From assembly GCA_963746185.1 (NCBI GenBank), contig CAVVAE010000001.1:434001-498000 (forward strand): a stretch of DNA of 64,000 nucleotides, written 5' to 3'. A program made the translations under genes and the position numbers. The first letter of the stretch is position 1, and each line of letters begins with the position of its first letter. Shown here piece after piece: positions 25,388-35,052 of the stretch. The stretch comes from CAVVAE01 sp963746185. Its GTDB lineage: Bacteria; Actinomycetota; Actinomycetes; Propionibacteriales; Nocardioidaceae. The notes beneath the pieces are model-generated. The model made no database searches, was not told where the DNA came from, and was given only the letters and a program-made list of their open reading frames with translations.

Positions 25388-26061
25388 AGCTTCTTCTTAC
25401 GTCGGGGGGCGTCACGAACACGAGCATCCGCGACGCGTTGGTCGACCTGCTGGGCAAGCCGATCGCCGACTCCAGCGCTCTCTGCATCCCCACGGCGAAG
25501 TGGGGCCACCCGATGTTGGGGCCGGTCTCGGTGTGGGGCTTCGTCAGCGGCGCACCCCCGTGGGGTGGCATGACCTCCATGGAGTGGAAATCGCTGGGCG
25601 TCCTCGAGCTGACCGCGCTGCCCACGATCGGCGCTGAGCGCTGGGTCCCCTGGGTCCGGGAGGCGGACGTGCTGCTGGTGGACGGCGGCGACGCGACGTA
25701 CCTGTGCCACTGGATGCGGCAGTCAGGGCTGGCAGACCTCCTGCCATCGCTGCCCGAGACGGTCTGGGTGGGGATGAGCGCAGGAAGCATGGTGATGACC
25801 CCCCGGATCGGCGAGGACTTCGTCAACTGGAGGCCGCCCACCGGGGGCGATAGCGGCGACAGCACCCTGGGAGTCGTCGACTTCTCGATCTTCCCGCACC
25901 TGGATCACGAACTCATGCCGGAGAACACCATGGCCGATGCGGAGAGATGGGCCGCCGACATCGCGGGTCCGGCGTACGCCGTCGACGACCAGACGGCCAT
26001 CAAGGTGATCGACGGTGCGGTCGAGGTCGTCTCCGAGGGGCACTGGAAGCTGTTCCCCTGA
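25384..26061 (+). CDS. Peptidase E / S51-like (type 1 glutamine amidotransferase-like)
   Basis: 225 residues from the GTG at 25384, 3 bases after GGAGG and overlapping the leader ORF stop. Family marks: MKLLLTSGGVTNTSIRDALVDLL at the N terminus, DVLLVDGGDATYL, then the nucleophile elbow VWVGMSAGSMVMT with the Ser of GMSAGS (about residue 135), and FPHLDHE. S51 enzymes cleave Asp-X dipeptides or related peptides in the cytosol. The assignment to the superfamily is good; the exact substrate is unknown. Confidence 0.82.
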   Translation: MKLLLTSGGVTNTSIRDALVDLLGKPIADSSALCIPTAKWGHPMLGPVSVWGFVSGAPPWGGMTSMEWKSLGVLELTALPTIGAERWVPWVREADVLLVDGGDATYLCHWMRQSGLADLLPSLPETVWVGMSAGSMVMTPRIGEDFVNWRPPTGGDSGDSTLGVVDFSIFPHLDHELMPENTMADAERWAADIAGPAYAVDDQTAIKVIDGAVEVVSEGHWKLFP

Positions 26062-26655
26062 TGCCAGCCCCCCGGTTGTGAGTGACCGGCTCGCGTCGGA
26101 TTCGTGCGTGAAGGGACGTTGCGGGAAGACTGCGTCGTGAACGGCGATGTGTCGGACTCGTGGGTCTACGGGCTCAGGCGGGAGTGGCGGCCGTCGTCCG
26201 AGCGGGTTCCCGCCCGCTGAGTCCTCCTCGCTCGCGAGACGGCGCCAGGTCTCCGCGTGCTTCGTTCCGCTGGGTTGATGGGGCTGGCACACTGCACTCT
26301 CATGCCGCGATCCGTGCTGGCATGCCGATGTTGCCTTCGCGCCGATTCGGCCGTCGCGGTAGTCGAAAGCGGGATGATGTTCAGCTTCGACGTCGACTCG
26401 GCCACCAGAAACTGAGGACCTGCACGACTGACGAGCCGGCGGCACGAGACAGCACGTCTTCCGGTCCGACCAAGCAGCGCCGTCAAAACCTTGACGGCCT
26501 CTGCCATCTGAAGGGCGGGAGCCCTGCAATAACGCGCGGTGAAAAGTGCGTGAGGCCATCGCCGAAGACCTGGGCCAGGTCGCCGTGGTCACCACCACTG
26601 TTGGACGGGCCACCCGTCGTTCCAACGTCCGAGGGGATCGCTACATTGGCAACGC
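26062..26655. other. No intact gene recognised
   Basis: 594 bases behind the S51-like gene. Several frames stay open on both strands, as expected in GC-rich DNA, but none shows a recognised domain, a good ribosome-binding site and a consistent composition together. It grades into the MazG-like remnant to the right and may contain more decayed sequence. Confidence 0.55.
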
Positions 26656-26990
26656 CATGGAGTAGGCGACGACTACCACGCGCCGCGATATGCACTGCCC
26701 GCGACAAGGATGCCCCTGACAGTTCATGCCCTGATCCTCGGTTTGGTTGGTGAGGCGGGTGAGATCGCCGAGAAGGTCCCAGAAGGTGGCCCGCGATAAG
26801 AACCGCGACCTCGCTCAACTCGACGTGACGACATGGCCGCCGAACATCGGCGCTTGTTCTTTGGTACGCGGCCGTCCTGGCGAACTTCTGGGTCTCTCCC
26901 TGGACGACGTCGCGAACAGCGGAACGTCGACAAACTCGCCGACCGCCAGCGTCGCGCCGTCCTCGGCGGCTCCGGCGACAACATGAGAAC
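26656..26990 (+). pseudogene. Decayed MazG-like nucleotide pyrophosphohydrolase
   Basis: Pieces of one small MazG-like protein occur in order but in different frames: a typical LILGLVGEAGEIAEKV core in frame 1 (about 26737-26784), QKVARDKNRDLAQLD in frame 2, VLWYAAVLANF (about 26856-26888, third frame), LGLSLDDVA, and the C-terminal NVDKLADRQRRAVLGGSGDN in frame 1 (about 26923-26982). At least three or four small indels would be needed to join them. The order and motifs match the short actinobacterial nucleoside-triphosphate pyrophosphohydrolases. It is broken in this sequence, either by decay or by base errors. Confidence 0.7.
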
Positions 26991-27021
26991 CGCACTCTCG
27001 AACGCACATATCGTGGACAGC

Positions 27022-27549
27022 GTGAATACCGGCTGGAGCGTTCCCGCGGTGAAGCGTGCTGATCCGGACAAGGTGAGTTCCGAGCGAAGAGCGCTTGACC
27101 AGTGGCTCGACTACCAGCGGGATACCTTGCTGAATAAATGCGCCGGATTGACGGCCGCTCAATTGAAGCAGCGTGCGGTTCCGCCATCGCACCTGTCGCT
27201 GCTCGGCCTGGTTCGGCACTTGGCGGACGTGGAACGTGGCTGGCTCCGTCAGTGCGCTGCCCGAGACGATGTGCCTGACCTGTACTACACCGAGGCCAAT
27301 CCGCAGGCCGACTTCGACGACATTGAGGCCGCCGACGCCGAGGCTGACCTGGAGACGTATCGGCGCGAGCTCGTCGCCGCGCGCGCGGCAGTGGCCGGCA
27401 TGGCCCTGGACGACGTTGTGCCTTATCCGTGGGGCGGCCCCGATCGCGACATCCGTTGGATCTACCTCCATATGATCGAGGAGTACGCGCGACACAACGG
27501 CCATGCCGACCTGATCCGCGAATGCGTTGATGGCGTGACGGGAGACTAG
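27022..27549 (+). CDS. DinB/DUF664-family protein (copy 2)
   Basis: About 175 residues; starts at 26983 (ATG), 27013, 27022 and 27049 (GTG) are all in frame, and 27022 gives a length equal to copy 1. It shares long blocks with copy 1: SHLSLLGLVRHLADVERGWL, DFDDIEAADAEADL, and RWIYLHMIEEYARHNGHAD. Opposite orientation to copy 1. Activity unknown. Convergent with ctaA. Confidence 0.82.
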   Translation: MNTGWSVPAVKRADPDKVSSERRALDQWLDYQRDTLLNKCAGLTAAQLKQRAVPPSHLSLLGLVRHLADVERGWLRQCAARDDVPDLYYTEANPQADFDDIEAADAEADLETYRRELVAARAAVAGMALDDVVPYPWGGPDRDIRWIYLHMIEEYARHNGHADLIRECVDGVTGD

Positions 27550-27569
27550 AGCACATGGCGATGGCCAAC

Positions 27570-27631
27570 GCGCACCTGACCACCATCGTCTTGTGCGATG
27601 GAGTGCCTCGGCGGCTCCTCTTCAGGTGCGC
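27570..27631. repeat. Long-spaced inverted repeat between convergent genes
   Basis: GCGCACCTGA (27570-27579) is the exact reverse complement of TCAGGTGCGC (27622-27631), 42 bases apart. The right arm includes the ctaA stop codon. It could fold into a long-loop terminator or be incidental. Confidence 0.35.
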
Positions 27632-28542
27632 TGCAGCCCTCGATCTCGGGTGCCGAGCAGCACCCAGGTGGCGGTAGCGCTCACCAGGGCTGCACCCAAC
27701 AGATGGAGTGCTACGAGGGCGACGGGCAGGTCAGTCACGTACTGGACGAACCCGACGAGGCCCTGGCAGAGCTCGATCGCAAGCAGCCACGTCACAGCAC
27801 GTTGCGCGCGCTCGGGCGCCTTCGTGACCTTGAAGGCGACCAGCGTGCCGATAGTGAGACCCACGAGCAGAAAGACCAGGTCGGCATGCACCTGGCTGAC
27901 CACACGTGGGTCGAGTCCCGTGCGCGGTGAGTCGGCGTCACCCGCATGCGGCCCGGAGCCGGTGACCACCGTCCCGACGTACAGCACGAGCCAAGTGACG
28001 ACGAACATCGCCCGGGCCAGCAGCACCACGGGTTGTGGCACGGTCGGTTGTGGTGGCCGGTCCTCCTCGTCGATGCGCCGGAGGAACACCACGGCGACTC
28101 CGATCATCGCCATCGAGAGCAACAGGTGCAGCGCGACGGCCCACGGGTTGAGGTCGGTGAGGACAGTGACACCGCCCAGCAATGCCTGCGCGGGGATCCC
28201 CACCGCCAGCACCGTGGCGAGCATCCGCAGCGAGGAACGCCGCGGCCGATAGCGCATCGCAACCACCCAAGTGGCGATCGCGATAGCTGCGAGCACGCCT
28301 GTGAGCATTCTGTTGCTGAACTCGATCAGGCCATGCCCACCCAGTTCGCTATGCACAACGAAGGACTCGTCGGTACACCGCGGCCACGTCGGGCAGCCCA
28401 GCCCGGAGGCCGTCAGCCGCACGGCTCCTCCGGTCACCACGATGGCGATGTTGCCGACCAACGACGCGATGGCGAACCGTCGCAGCAGCTTTCGCGAGGG
28501 CGAAGACAGTCGCTCGACGACCGGTGCCGCGCGCTCGGTCAC
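27622..28542 (-). CDS. ctaA: Haem A synthase
   Basis: 306 residues from the GTG at 28542, which overlaps the ABC permease stop (GTGA). COX15/CtaA family with about eight membrane helices in two four-helix bundles. Four conserved haem-ligand His contexts are visible: GHGLIEFSNRMLTG (with the Glu), AVALHLLLSM, SQVHADLVFLL and ALHLLGA. The extracytoplasmic Cys pair GLGCPTWPRC is present. It converts haem O (from CtaB at 13295) to haem A. Confidence 0.92.
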   Translation of the reverse strand: MTERAAPVVERLSSPSRKLLRRFAIASLVGNIAIVVTGGAVRLTASGLGCPTWPRCTDESFVVHSELGGHGLIEFSNRMLTGVLAAIAIATWVVAMRYRPRRSSLRMLATVLAVGIPAQALLGGVTVLTDLNPWAVALHLLLSMAMIGVAVVFLRRIDEEDRPPQPTVPQPVVLLARAMFVVTWLVLYVGTVVTGSGPHAGDADSPRTGLDPRVVSQVHADLVFLLVGLTIGTLVAFKVTKAPERAQRAVTWLLAIELCQGLVGFVQYVTDLPVALVALHLLGAALVSATATWVLLGTRDRGLQRT

Positions 28543-29315
28543 TCCCACCGGAACGTCCTCACGGTCAACGCGGCCGCGACGGCCGCCCAACCGGCCAGCA
28601 CGGCGACATGAACCCAATCGAGGCCGCCGCCAGACAGGACTTCGCGCAGACCTTCGGCCAGTGCACCCGAGGGCAGCGCCATCACCACGTCACGCATCGC
28701 CTCGGGGTACGACGACAGCGGGACGACGACGGCGCCGGCGACCAGCAGCACGACGTACACAAGGTTGGCGGCCGCCAACGTGGCCTCGGCGCGCAAGGTG
28801 CCGGCCATGAGGAGACCCAGTGCGGCGAAGGCGGCAATCCCGAGCCCAATGAGCAGGAGCGCGCCCACCAGCGCCGCGAGGCCGCCTTCCGGTTCCCAAC
28901 CCAGCGCGAGTCCGACGACAGAGATGAGCACGAGCTGCATGGCGACGACGGCGAACAGCGACACGATCTTGCCGAGCAGGAGACCCGTGCGTGAAAGTGG
29001 CGATGCGCCGAGCCGCTTCAGCACGCCGTACCGGCGTTCGAACGCGGTCGCGATCGCCAACGACGTGAACGCGGTGGACATCACGGCCAACGCCAGCACC
29101 CCCGGAGTGAGGACGTCGATTCGGCGTCCCTCCCCGAGGTCGACCACGCTCCCGGACTCGGCGCCGCCGATGAGCAGCAGCAGCGGGATGACGAGCGCCA
29201 GCAGGAGCTGTTCGCCGTTTCGGGCCAGCAGCCGGGTCTCCATCCAGGCATGCGCCAGCACCATCCGGCGCAACGGCTGGGCACCGGGGGCGGGGGAGAG
29301 GACGAGCTCGCTCAC
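28539..29315 (-). CDS. ABC-2 type transporter permease
   Basis: 258 residues from the GTG at 29315, overlapping the ATPase stop (GTGA). Six membrane segments with the ABC2 pattern: LLLALVIPLLLLIGG, a cytoplasmic FERRYGVLKRLGASPLSR, and several long Val/Ala/Leu helices. It forms an exporter with the ATPase just upstream. The unit precedes ctaA; in actinobacteria this ABC pair is often found beside ctaA and the suf regulator. The substrate is not known. Confidence 0.9.
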   Translation of the reverse strand: MSELVLSPAPGAQPLRRMVLAHAWMETRLLARNGEQLLLALVIPLLLLIGGAESGSVVDLGEGRRIDVLTPGVLALAVMSTAFTSLAIATAFERRYGVLKRLGASPLSRTGLLLGKIVSLFAVVAMQLVLISVVGLALGWEPEGGLAALVGALLLIGLGIAAFAALGLLMAGTLRAEATLAAANLVYVVLLVAGAVVVPLSSYPEAMRDVVMALPSGALAEGLREVLSGGGLDWVHVAVLAGWAAVAAALTVRTFRWE

Positions 29316-30235
29316 GGACGCAGCTCCCGTCCAGTGAGATCGAGGAACACGTCTTCGAGGGTGTTCCTGGCGACCGTGAGCCCTTCGGGCATCACATCGA
29401 GGTCCGCACACCAGGCGGTCACGGCCGCCAACGTCTGAGGCGTCACGGGCCCGTCGACGCGATAGCTCCCGGGCAGGTCTTCGGTCACCTTGCAGTCGGG
29501 CGGCAGCACAGCGGCCAGCCTCGACGTGTTCAGCGCCGCCGGAGCGTGGAACATGATCGTGTTGCGAGCCCGCGACGACATCAACTGCTCCGGCGAGCCA
29601 GCCGTCAGCACCGACCCGTGGTCGACGACGTACACGTGGGAGGCGAGCCGTTCGGCTTCCTCCATGTAATGGGTGGTGAGGACGACGGTGACACCATCGG
29701 AACGCAGTTGGTTCACGAGATCCCAGGTCGAGCGGCGAGCTTGCGGGTCGAGTCCGGCAGTCGGCTCGTCGAGAAATACCAGTTCCGGACGTCCCACGAT
29801 GGCCATCGCCAGGCCGAGGCGCTGCTGCTGACCTCCGCTCAGCCGCCGGTACGGCGTCCGGCCGCACGACTCGAGGCCGAGCCGTTCGACGAGATCGCCG
29901 ACGGGAAGGGGATGGGTGTGCAAGGAAGCGACATACTGCAGCATTTCGACGGCTCGCACCGCTGACCAGGCGCCACCGCTCTGCAGCATCACGCCCATCC
30001 GAGGCGCGAGTTCCGCGTGTTGGGTGGTGGGGTCGAGCCCCAGGACCCGAATGCGTCCACCGTGTGGCCGGCGATAGCCCTCGCACGTCTCGACCGTGGT
30101 GGTCTTGCCAGCCCCGTTCGGGCCGAGAATCGCGGTAACTGACCCGGTTTCGACGGTCAGCGAGAGGCCATCGACGGCAGTCTTGTCGCCGTACCTCATC
30201 ACGAGGTCCTCGACCTCGACCGCAGGGGCCACCAC
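29312..30235 (-). CDS. ABC transporter ATP-binding protein
   Basis: 307 residues, GTG start. Walker A GPNGAGKTTT (residues 38-47), Q-loop MLQSGG, signature LSGGQQQRLGLA, Walker B ELVFLDEPTAGLD, and H-loop LTTHYMEEAE. The last 90 residues are a regulatory extension typical of drug or natural-product exporters of the CcmA/DrrA kind. First gene of the ATPase-permease-ctaA operon. It is divergent from sufR, with 108 bp between their starts. Confidence 0.93.
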   Translation of the reverse strand: MVAPAVEVEDLVMRYGDKTAVDGLSLTVETGSVTAILGPNGAGKTTTVETCEGYRRPHGGRIRVLGLDPTTQHAELAPRMGVMLQSGGAWSAVRAVEMLQYVASLHTHPLPVGDLVERLGLESCGRTPYRRLSGGQQQRLGLAMAIVGRPELVFLDEPTAGLDPQARRSTWDLVNQLRSDGVTVVLTTHYMEEAERLASHVYVVDHGSVLTAGSPEQLMSSRARNTIMFHAPAALNTSRLAAVLPPDCKVTEDLPGSYRVDGPVTPQTLAAVTAWCADLDVMPEGLTVARNTLEDVFLDLTGRELRP

Positions 30236-30293
30236 GCAGGAAGTCTAGGGTTGAGGCACGCTGACAGCGCGGTCGGGATCGACTCCGAACTAC

Positions 30294-30346
30294 TTAGGCT
30301 CACCTTATTTGAGACCGTTCGGGAATTACGACACAATGGTGTTGTG
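30294..30346 (+). promoter_or_regulatory. sufR promoter with two candidate operators
   Basis: TTAGGCTCACCTTA (30294-30307) is a near-palindrome resembling an iron box of the DtxR/IdeR type. TTGAGA (30309-30314) and CACAAT (30332-30337), 17 bases apart, form a promoter whose predicted start falls on the G of the sufR GTG (30344), implying a leaderless mRNA. CACAA-tggtg-TTGTG (30332-30346) is a perfect inverted repeat that overlaps the -10 and the start codon, the expected place for autorepression by SufR. All elements are read from sequence; function is inferred. Confidence 0.5.
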
Positions 30347-31140
30347 AAAAACGCGCGGGAGTCGGCACCTTTGCTGACTGCATCTGATGCGTCTGTGGCC
30401 TCGACACCTCACGGTGCGGCGACGGGCGCGAGTGATGATGCCCCCACGCGTGAGCGGGTGGCGACCTCCATTCTCGAGAATGGACCGTCCACAGCCGCGG
30501 CCTTGGCTGCACGGTTGGAGCTGACCCCTGCTGCGGTTCGACGTCATCTGGATCATCTGATGGCAGACGGCGCGGTGGAAGCGCGCGAGCCGCGCGTCTA
30601 CGGCGCCCGCGGACGCGGTCGGCCAGCCAAGGTTTTCATGCTCACCGACTCGGGCCGTGACACGTTTATCCAGGCCTACGACGACCTGGCCGTCAGTGCC
30701 CTTCGCTACATGCGCGAGACCGGTGGACCCGAGGCTGTCGCCGAGTTCGCCCGGCAACGGACTGCCGAGCTCGAGGAGCGCTACCGCGTCGTCGTCGAGG
30801 CCGCAGTCCCCGCCGATCGCGCTGGGGTACTCGCCGAGGCGTTGAGTGAGGACGGCTACGCTGCCTCGGTGCGCAGCTCGCCCGTCGGCGACCAGCTGTG
30901 CCAGCACCACTGTCCGGTGGCGCATGTCGCCACCGAGTTCCCCCAGCTCTGCGAAGCAGAAACCGAAGTTTTCGCCCGCCTGCTCGGACGTCATGTCCAG
31001 CGGTTGGCGACCATCGCCCACGGCGATGGAGTGTGTACGACGAACGTGCCGGCCGCCAGGGCGCCGAGTCCCGAGTCCACGGCCACCGGCCGCGGCACCC
31101 GAGACGACAGCGACGCCACCCCGATTGGGAGGATCCCTTC

Positions 31141-31144
<4 letters not shown>
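30344..31144 (+). CDS. sufR: SufR-type Fe-S winged-helix repressor
   Basis: 266 residues from the GTG at 30344. The N-terminal helix-turn-helix is RVATSILENGPSTAAALAARLELTPAAVRRHLDHLMADG. The C-terminal Cys cluster CQHHCPVAHVATEFPQLCEAE has three Cys in the spacing known for SufR Fe-S ligands. In relatives, the [Fe-S]-loaded protein represses the suf operon. Its stop overlaps the sufB ATG (ATGA). The tail beyond the cluster is long and low-complexity (Ala/Pro/Thr). Confidence 0.9.
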
Positions 31145-32559
<1,415 letters not shown>

Positions 32560-32581
32560 GCCTCCGGCCGGACGCTCGCGA

Positions 32582-32625
32582 GTCCGATCGGCGTGGCAAA
32601 ACCCCTCCACGCCAGCCGATCGGAC
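32582..32625 (+). repeat. Hairpin between sufB and sufD
   Basis: GTCCGATCGGC (32582-32592) is the exact reverse complement of GCCGATCGGAC (32615-32625); a further GTGG/CCAC pairing extends the stem. It lies in the 165-bp gap between sufB and sufD, otherwise an operon with overlapping or adjacent genes. No T-run follows. A partial terminator or RNA-stability element is plausible. Confidence 0.6.
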
Positions 32626-32724
32626 GCGCTCACGCCCGTCCTCCCGCCTATGCCTCGCGTCGGCGCATTCCATCTGTATCTAGGCGCCAGTTGATATCGG
32701 AGACGAGAAGAGAAAGCGAACTAC

Positions 32725-33909
32725 GTGACTGCTACTGACACCCCGGTCATCGCGAAGGCGGTGGAGACGGTCGAGAGCCACCTGCACCCGGTGCCGTCGT
32801 ACGACCTCGCTGACCACCCCGTGCCGACCGGTCGCGAGGAGGTCTGGCGGTTCACCCCACTCAAGCGGCTGCGTGGCCTGCTCGACGGCGAGGCGTCCGA
32901 CGCCCGGCTGAAGTGGGACGCGAACGTGCCCGAGGGTGTCACCGTTCGCGAGATCACCACCGACGAAGCCGCTGCACTCGGTGAGACCGAGCCAGCGGAT
33001 CGTCCTTCGGCACTGGCCGTCAAGAACGGCGGGGGAGCGATTCTCGTCGACGTCCCGGCCGAGACAGAGTTGAGCGAGCCGCTGCTCGTCCGGCTGAGCG
33101 GTGCATCTGCTGACGACCTGGTGTGGGGACACATCGTCGTCCGGCTAGCGCATCACGCAAAAGCCACCGTTGTCTTCGAGCACTCCGGCACCGCGCGCTA
33201 CAGCGCCACCACGTCAGTTCTGGTCGGCGACAACGCGCAGCTCGACCTCGTCTCGCTGCAGCTGTGGGAGGACGACGCCGTACACCTCGGCCAGGTCGGG
33301 GTCCGGGTCGGTCGCGATGCGCGGGTCCGCACGTTCCAGGCGAGCCTGGGTGGAGACCTGGTGCGCATCAACGAGAACTTCTCGTACGACGGTCCGGGTG
33401 GCGAGCTCGAGGCGTACGGCCTCTACTTCGTCGACGAAGATCAGCACATCGAGCATCGCCTCTTCATCGATCACAACGCTCCTCATACGAAGAGCAACGC
33501 CGTCTACAAGGGCGGCCTCCAGGGCGCTGGCGCCCACTCGGTGTGGGTCGGTGACGTGCTGATCCGCAAGGCTGCCGAGGGCATCGAGACCTTCGAGACC
33601 AACCGCAACCTGGTGCTCACCGACGGCTGCCGGGCAGACTCCGTCCCCAACCTCGAGATCGAGACTGGCGACATCACCGGCGCCGGGCATGCCTCCGCGA
33701 CCGGACGCTTCGACGACGAGCAGCTCTTCTACCTGCAGTCGCGCGGTGTCACCGAGGACGAGGCACGCCGGCTCGTCGTCCATGGTTTCTTCGCCGACAT
33801 CATCCGGAAGATCCATGTGCCCGAGGTCGAGAAGCGGCTGATGGCTGCGGTCGAGACCGAGTTGGCACGCAACGTCGGTACCCCTGCTCCATCGGCGGTG
33901 GGCGCATGA
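32725..33909 (+). CDS. sufD: Fe-S cluster assembly protein SufD
   Basis: 394 residues, GTG start at 32725 after a purine-rich stretch. SufD partner of SufB: REEVWRFTPLKRLRGLL near the N terminus, then FEHSGTARYSATTSVLVGDNAQLDLVSLQLW, LFIDHNAPHTKSNAVYKG, and ATGRFDDEQLFYLQSRGVTEDEARRLVVHGFFADII. It lacks the extra Cys features of SufB, as expected. The stop overlaps the Rieske gene ATG. Confidence 0.95.
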   Translation: MTATDTPVIAKAVETVESHLHPVPSYDLADHPVPTGREEVWRFTPLKRLRGLLDGEASDARLKWDANVPEGVTVREITTDEAAALGETEPADRPSALAVKNGGGAILVDVPAETELSEPLLVRLSGASADDLVWGHIVVRLAHHAKATVVFEHSGTARYSATTSVLVGDNAQLDLVSLQLWEDDAVHLGQVGVRVGRDARVRTFQASLGGDLVRINENFSYDGPGGELEAYGLYFVDEDQHIEHRLFIDHNAPHTKSNAVYKGGLQGAGAHSVWVGDVLIRKAAEGIETFETNRNLVLTDGCRADSVPNLEIETGDITGAGHASATGRFDDEQLFYLQSRGVTEDEARRLVVHGFFADIIRKIHVPEVEKRLMAAVETELARNVGTPAPSAVGA

Positions 33910-34247
33910 CGTTCCATCACGCCACTGCGCTGGCCGACATCCCCGAGGGCGGTGTCATTGCCGTCGACGTCGAGGGCGTCGAGATCGCCCTGATGCGTTG
34001 TCACGACGAGGTCTACGCGATTCGCGACGAGTGCTCACACGCGTCGATTGCGCTCAGCGAAGGTGACGTCGACACCACCGACTGCGAGATCGAGTGCTGG
34101 CTGCACGGGTCGAGGTTCGACCTCCGCACCGGCAAGCCCACCGGGCTTCCGGCTTACGAGCCGGTTTCTGTCTATGCCTGCAAGGTCGAGAACGACGCCG
34201 TCCTGGTCGACGTCGACCACCCGCTCAACACTGATACGGAGAACTGA
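33906..34247 (+). CDS. Rieske [2Fe-2S] ferredoxin subunit-like protein
   Basis: 113 residues. Rieske motif pair: ECSHASIALSEG (Cys-X-His) and CEIECWLHGSRFDLRTG (Cys-X2-His), then PAYEPVSVYACKVENDAVLVDV. It is a small soluble ferredoxin, probably carrying one [2Fe-2S] cluster. Inside the suf operon between sufD and sufC (ATGA overlap upstream, 3 bp downstream), which is a recurring actinobacterial arrangement. The electron partner is not known. Confidence 0.93.
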   Translation: MTFHHATALADIPEGGVIAVDVEGVEIALMRCHDEVYAIRDECSHASIALSEGDVDTTDCEIECWLHGSRFDLRTGKPTGLPAYEPVSVYACKVENDAVLVDVDHPLNTDTEN

Positions 34248-34250
34248 TCG

Positions 34251-35009
34251 ATGGCCACCCTGGAAATCAAGGACCTACACGTCGTCGTCGACACCGAGGA
34301 CGGTCAGAAGCCGATCCTGAACGGCGTCGACCTGACCGTGAAGTCGGGGGAGACCCACGCGATCATGGGTCCCAACGGCTCAGGCAAGTCGACACTTGCC
34401 TACTCGATCGCCGGCCACCCGAAGTACAAGATCACCCAAGGCACGGTGACTCTCGACGGCGTTGACGTGCTGAGCATGAAGGTCGACGAGCGGGCCCGTG
34501 CCGGGCTGTTCCTCGCGATGCAGTACCCGGTCGAGGTGCCCGGCGTTTCCGTGTCCAACTTCCTGCGTACGGCGAAGACCGCGCTCGACGGTGAAGCGCC
34601 GAAGCTGCGTACGTGGGCCAAGGACGTCAACGACGCCATGGACAAGGTGTCGATGGACCGCGACTTCGCTCAGCGCAACGTCAACGAAGGTTTCTCGGGC
34701 GGTGAGAAGAAGCGCCACGAGATCATGCAACTCGAGCTCTTGAACCCGAAGTTCGCGGTCCTCGACGAGACTGACTCCGGCCTCGACATCGACGCCCTCA
34801 AGGTCGTCGCCGAAGGGGTGAACCGGTTCCGTAGCCAGGGCGATCGAGGCGTGCTCCTCATCACCCACTACACCCGCATCCTGCGCTACATCCAGCCTGA
34901 CTTCGTCCACGTGTTCGTGGGAGGCCGGATCGCCGAGCAAGGTGGCCCCGAGCTCGCCGACGCGCTGGAAGCCGAGGGTTACGACAAGTACTCCAAGGCC
35001 GCGGTCTGA
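34251..35009 (+). CDS. sufC: Fe-S cluster assembly ATPase SufC
   Basis: 252 residues, ABC-ATPase. Walker A GPNGSGKST, the SufC-specific signature FSGGEKKRHEIMQLE, Walker B FAVLDETDSGLDIDAL, and the H-motif LITHYTRIL. ATP hydrolysis drives conformational change of the SufBCD scaffold. The start ATG at 34251 follows GGAGA. A 43-bp gap with a purine-rich site separates it from sufS. Confidence 0.97.
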   Translation: MATLEIKDLHVVVDTEDGQKPILNGVDLTVKSGETHAIMGPNGSGKSTLAYSIAGHPKYKITQGTVTLDGVDVLSMKVDERARAGLFLAMQYPVEVPGVSVSNFLRTAKTALDGEAPKLRTWAKDVNDAMDKVSMDRDFAQRNVNEGFSGGEKKRHEIMQLELLNPKFAVLDETDSGLDIDALKVVAEGVNRFRSQGDRGVLLITHYTRILRYIQPDFVHVFVGGRIAEQGGPELADALEAEGYDKYSKAAV

Positions 35010-35052
35010 CGAGATCGCCCGAGACATCCAGTCCAGTGAAGGGAGAGCCCGC

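Noticed and set aside
26160..26753. 197-residue open frame upstream of the MazG remnant
   Set aside because: No domain, poor start context and Arg/Ser/Pro-rich composition typical of out-of-frame GC-rich DNA.
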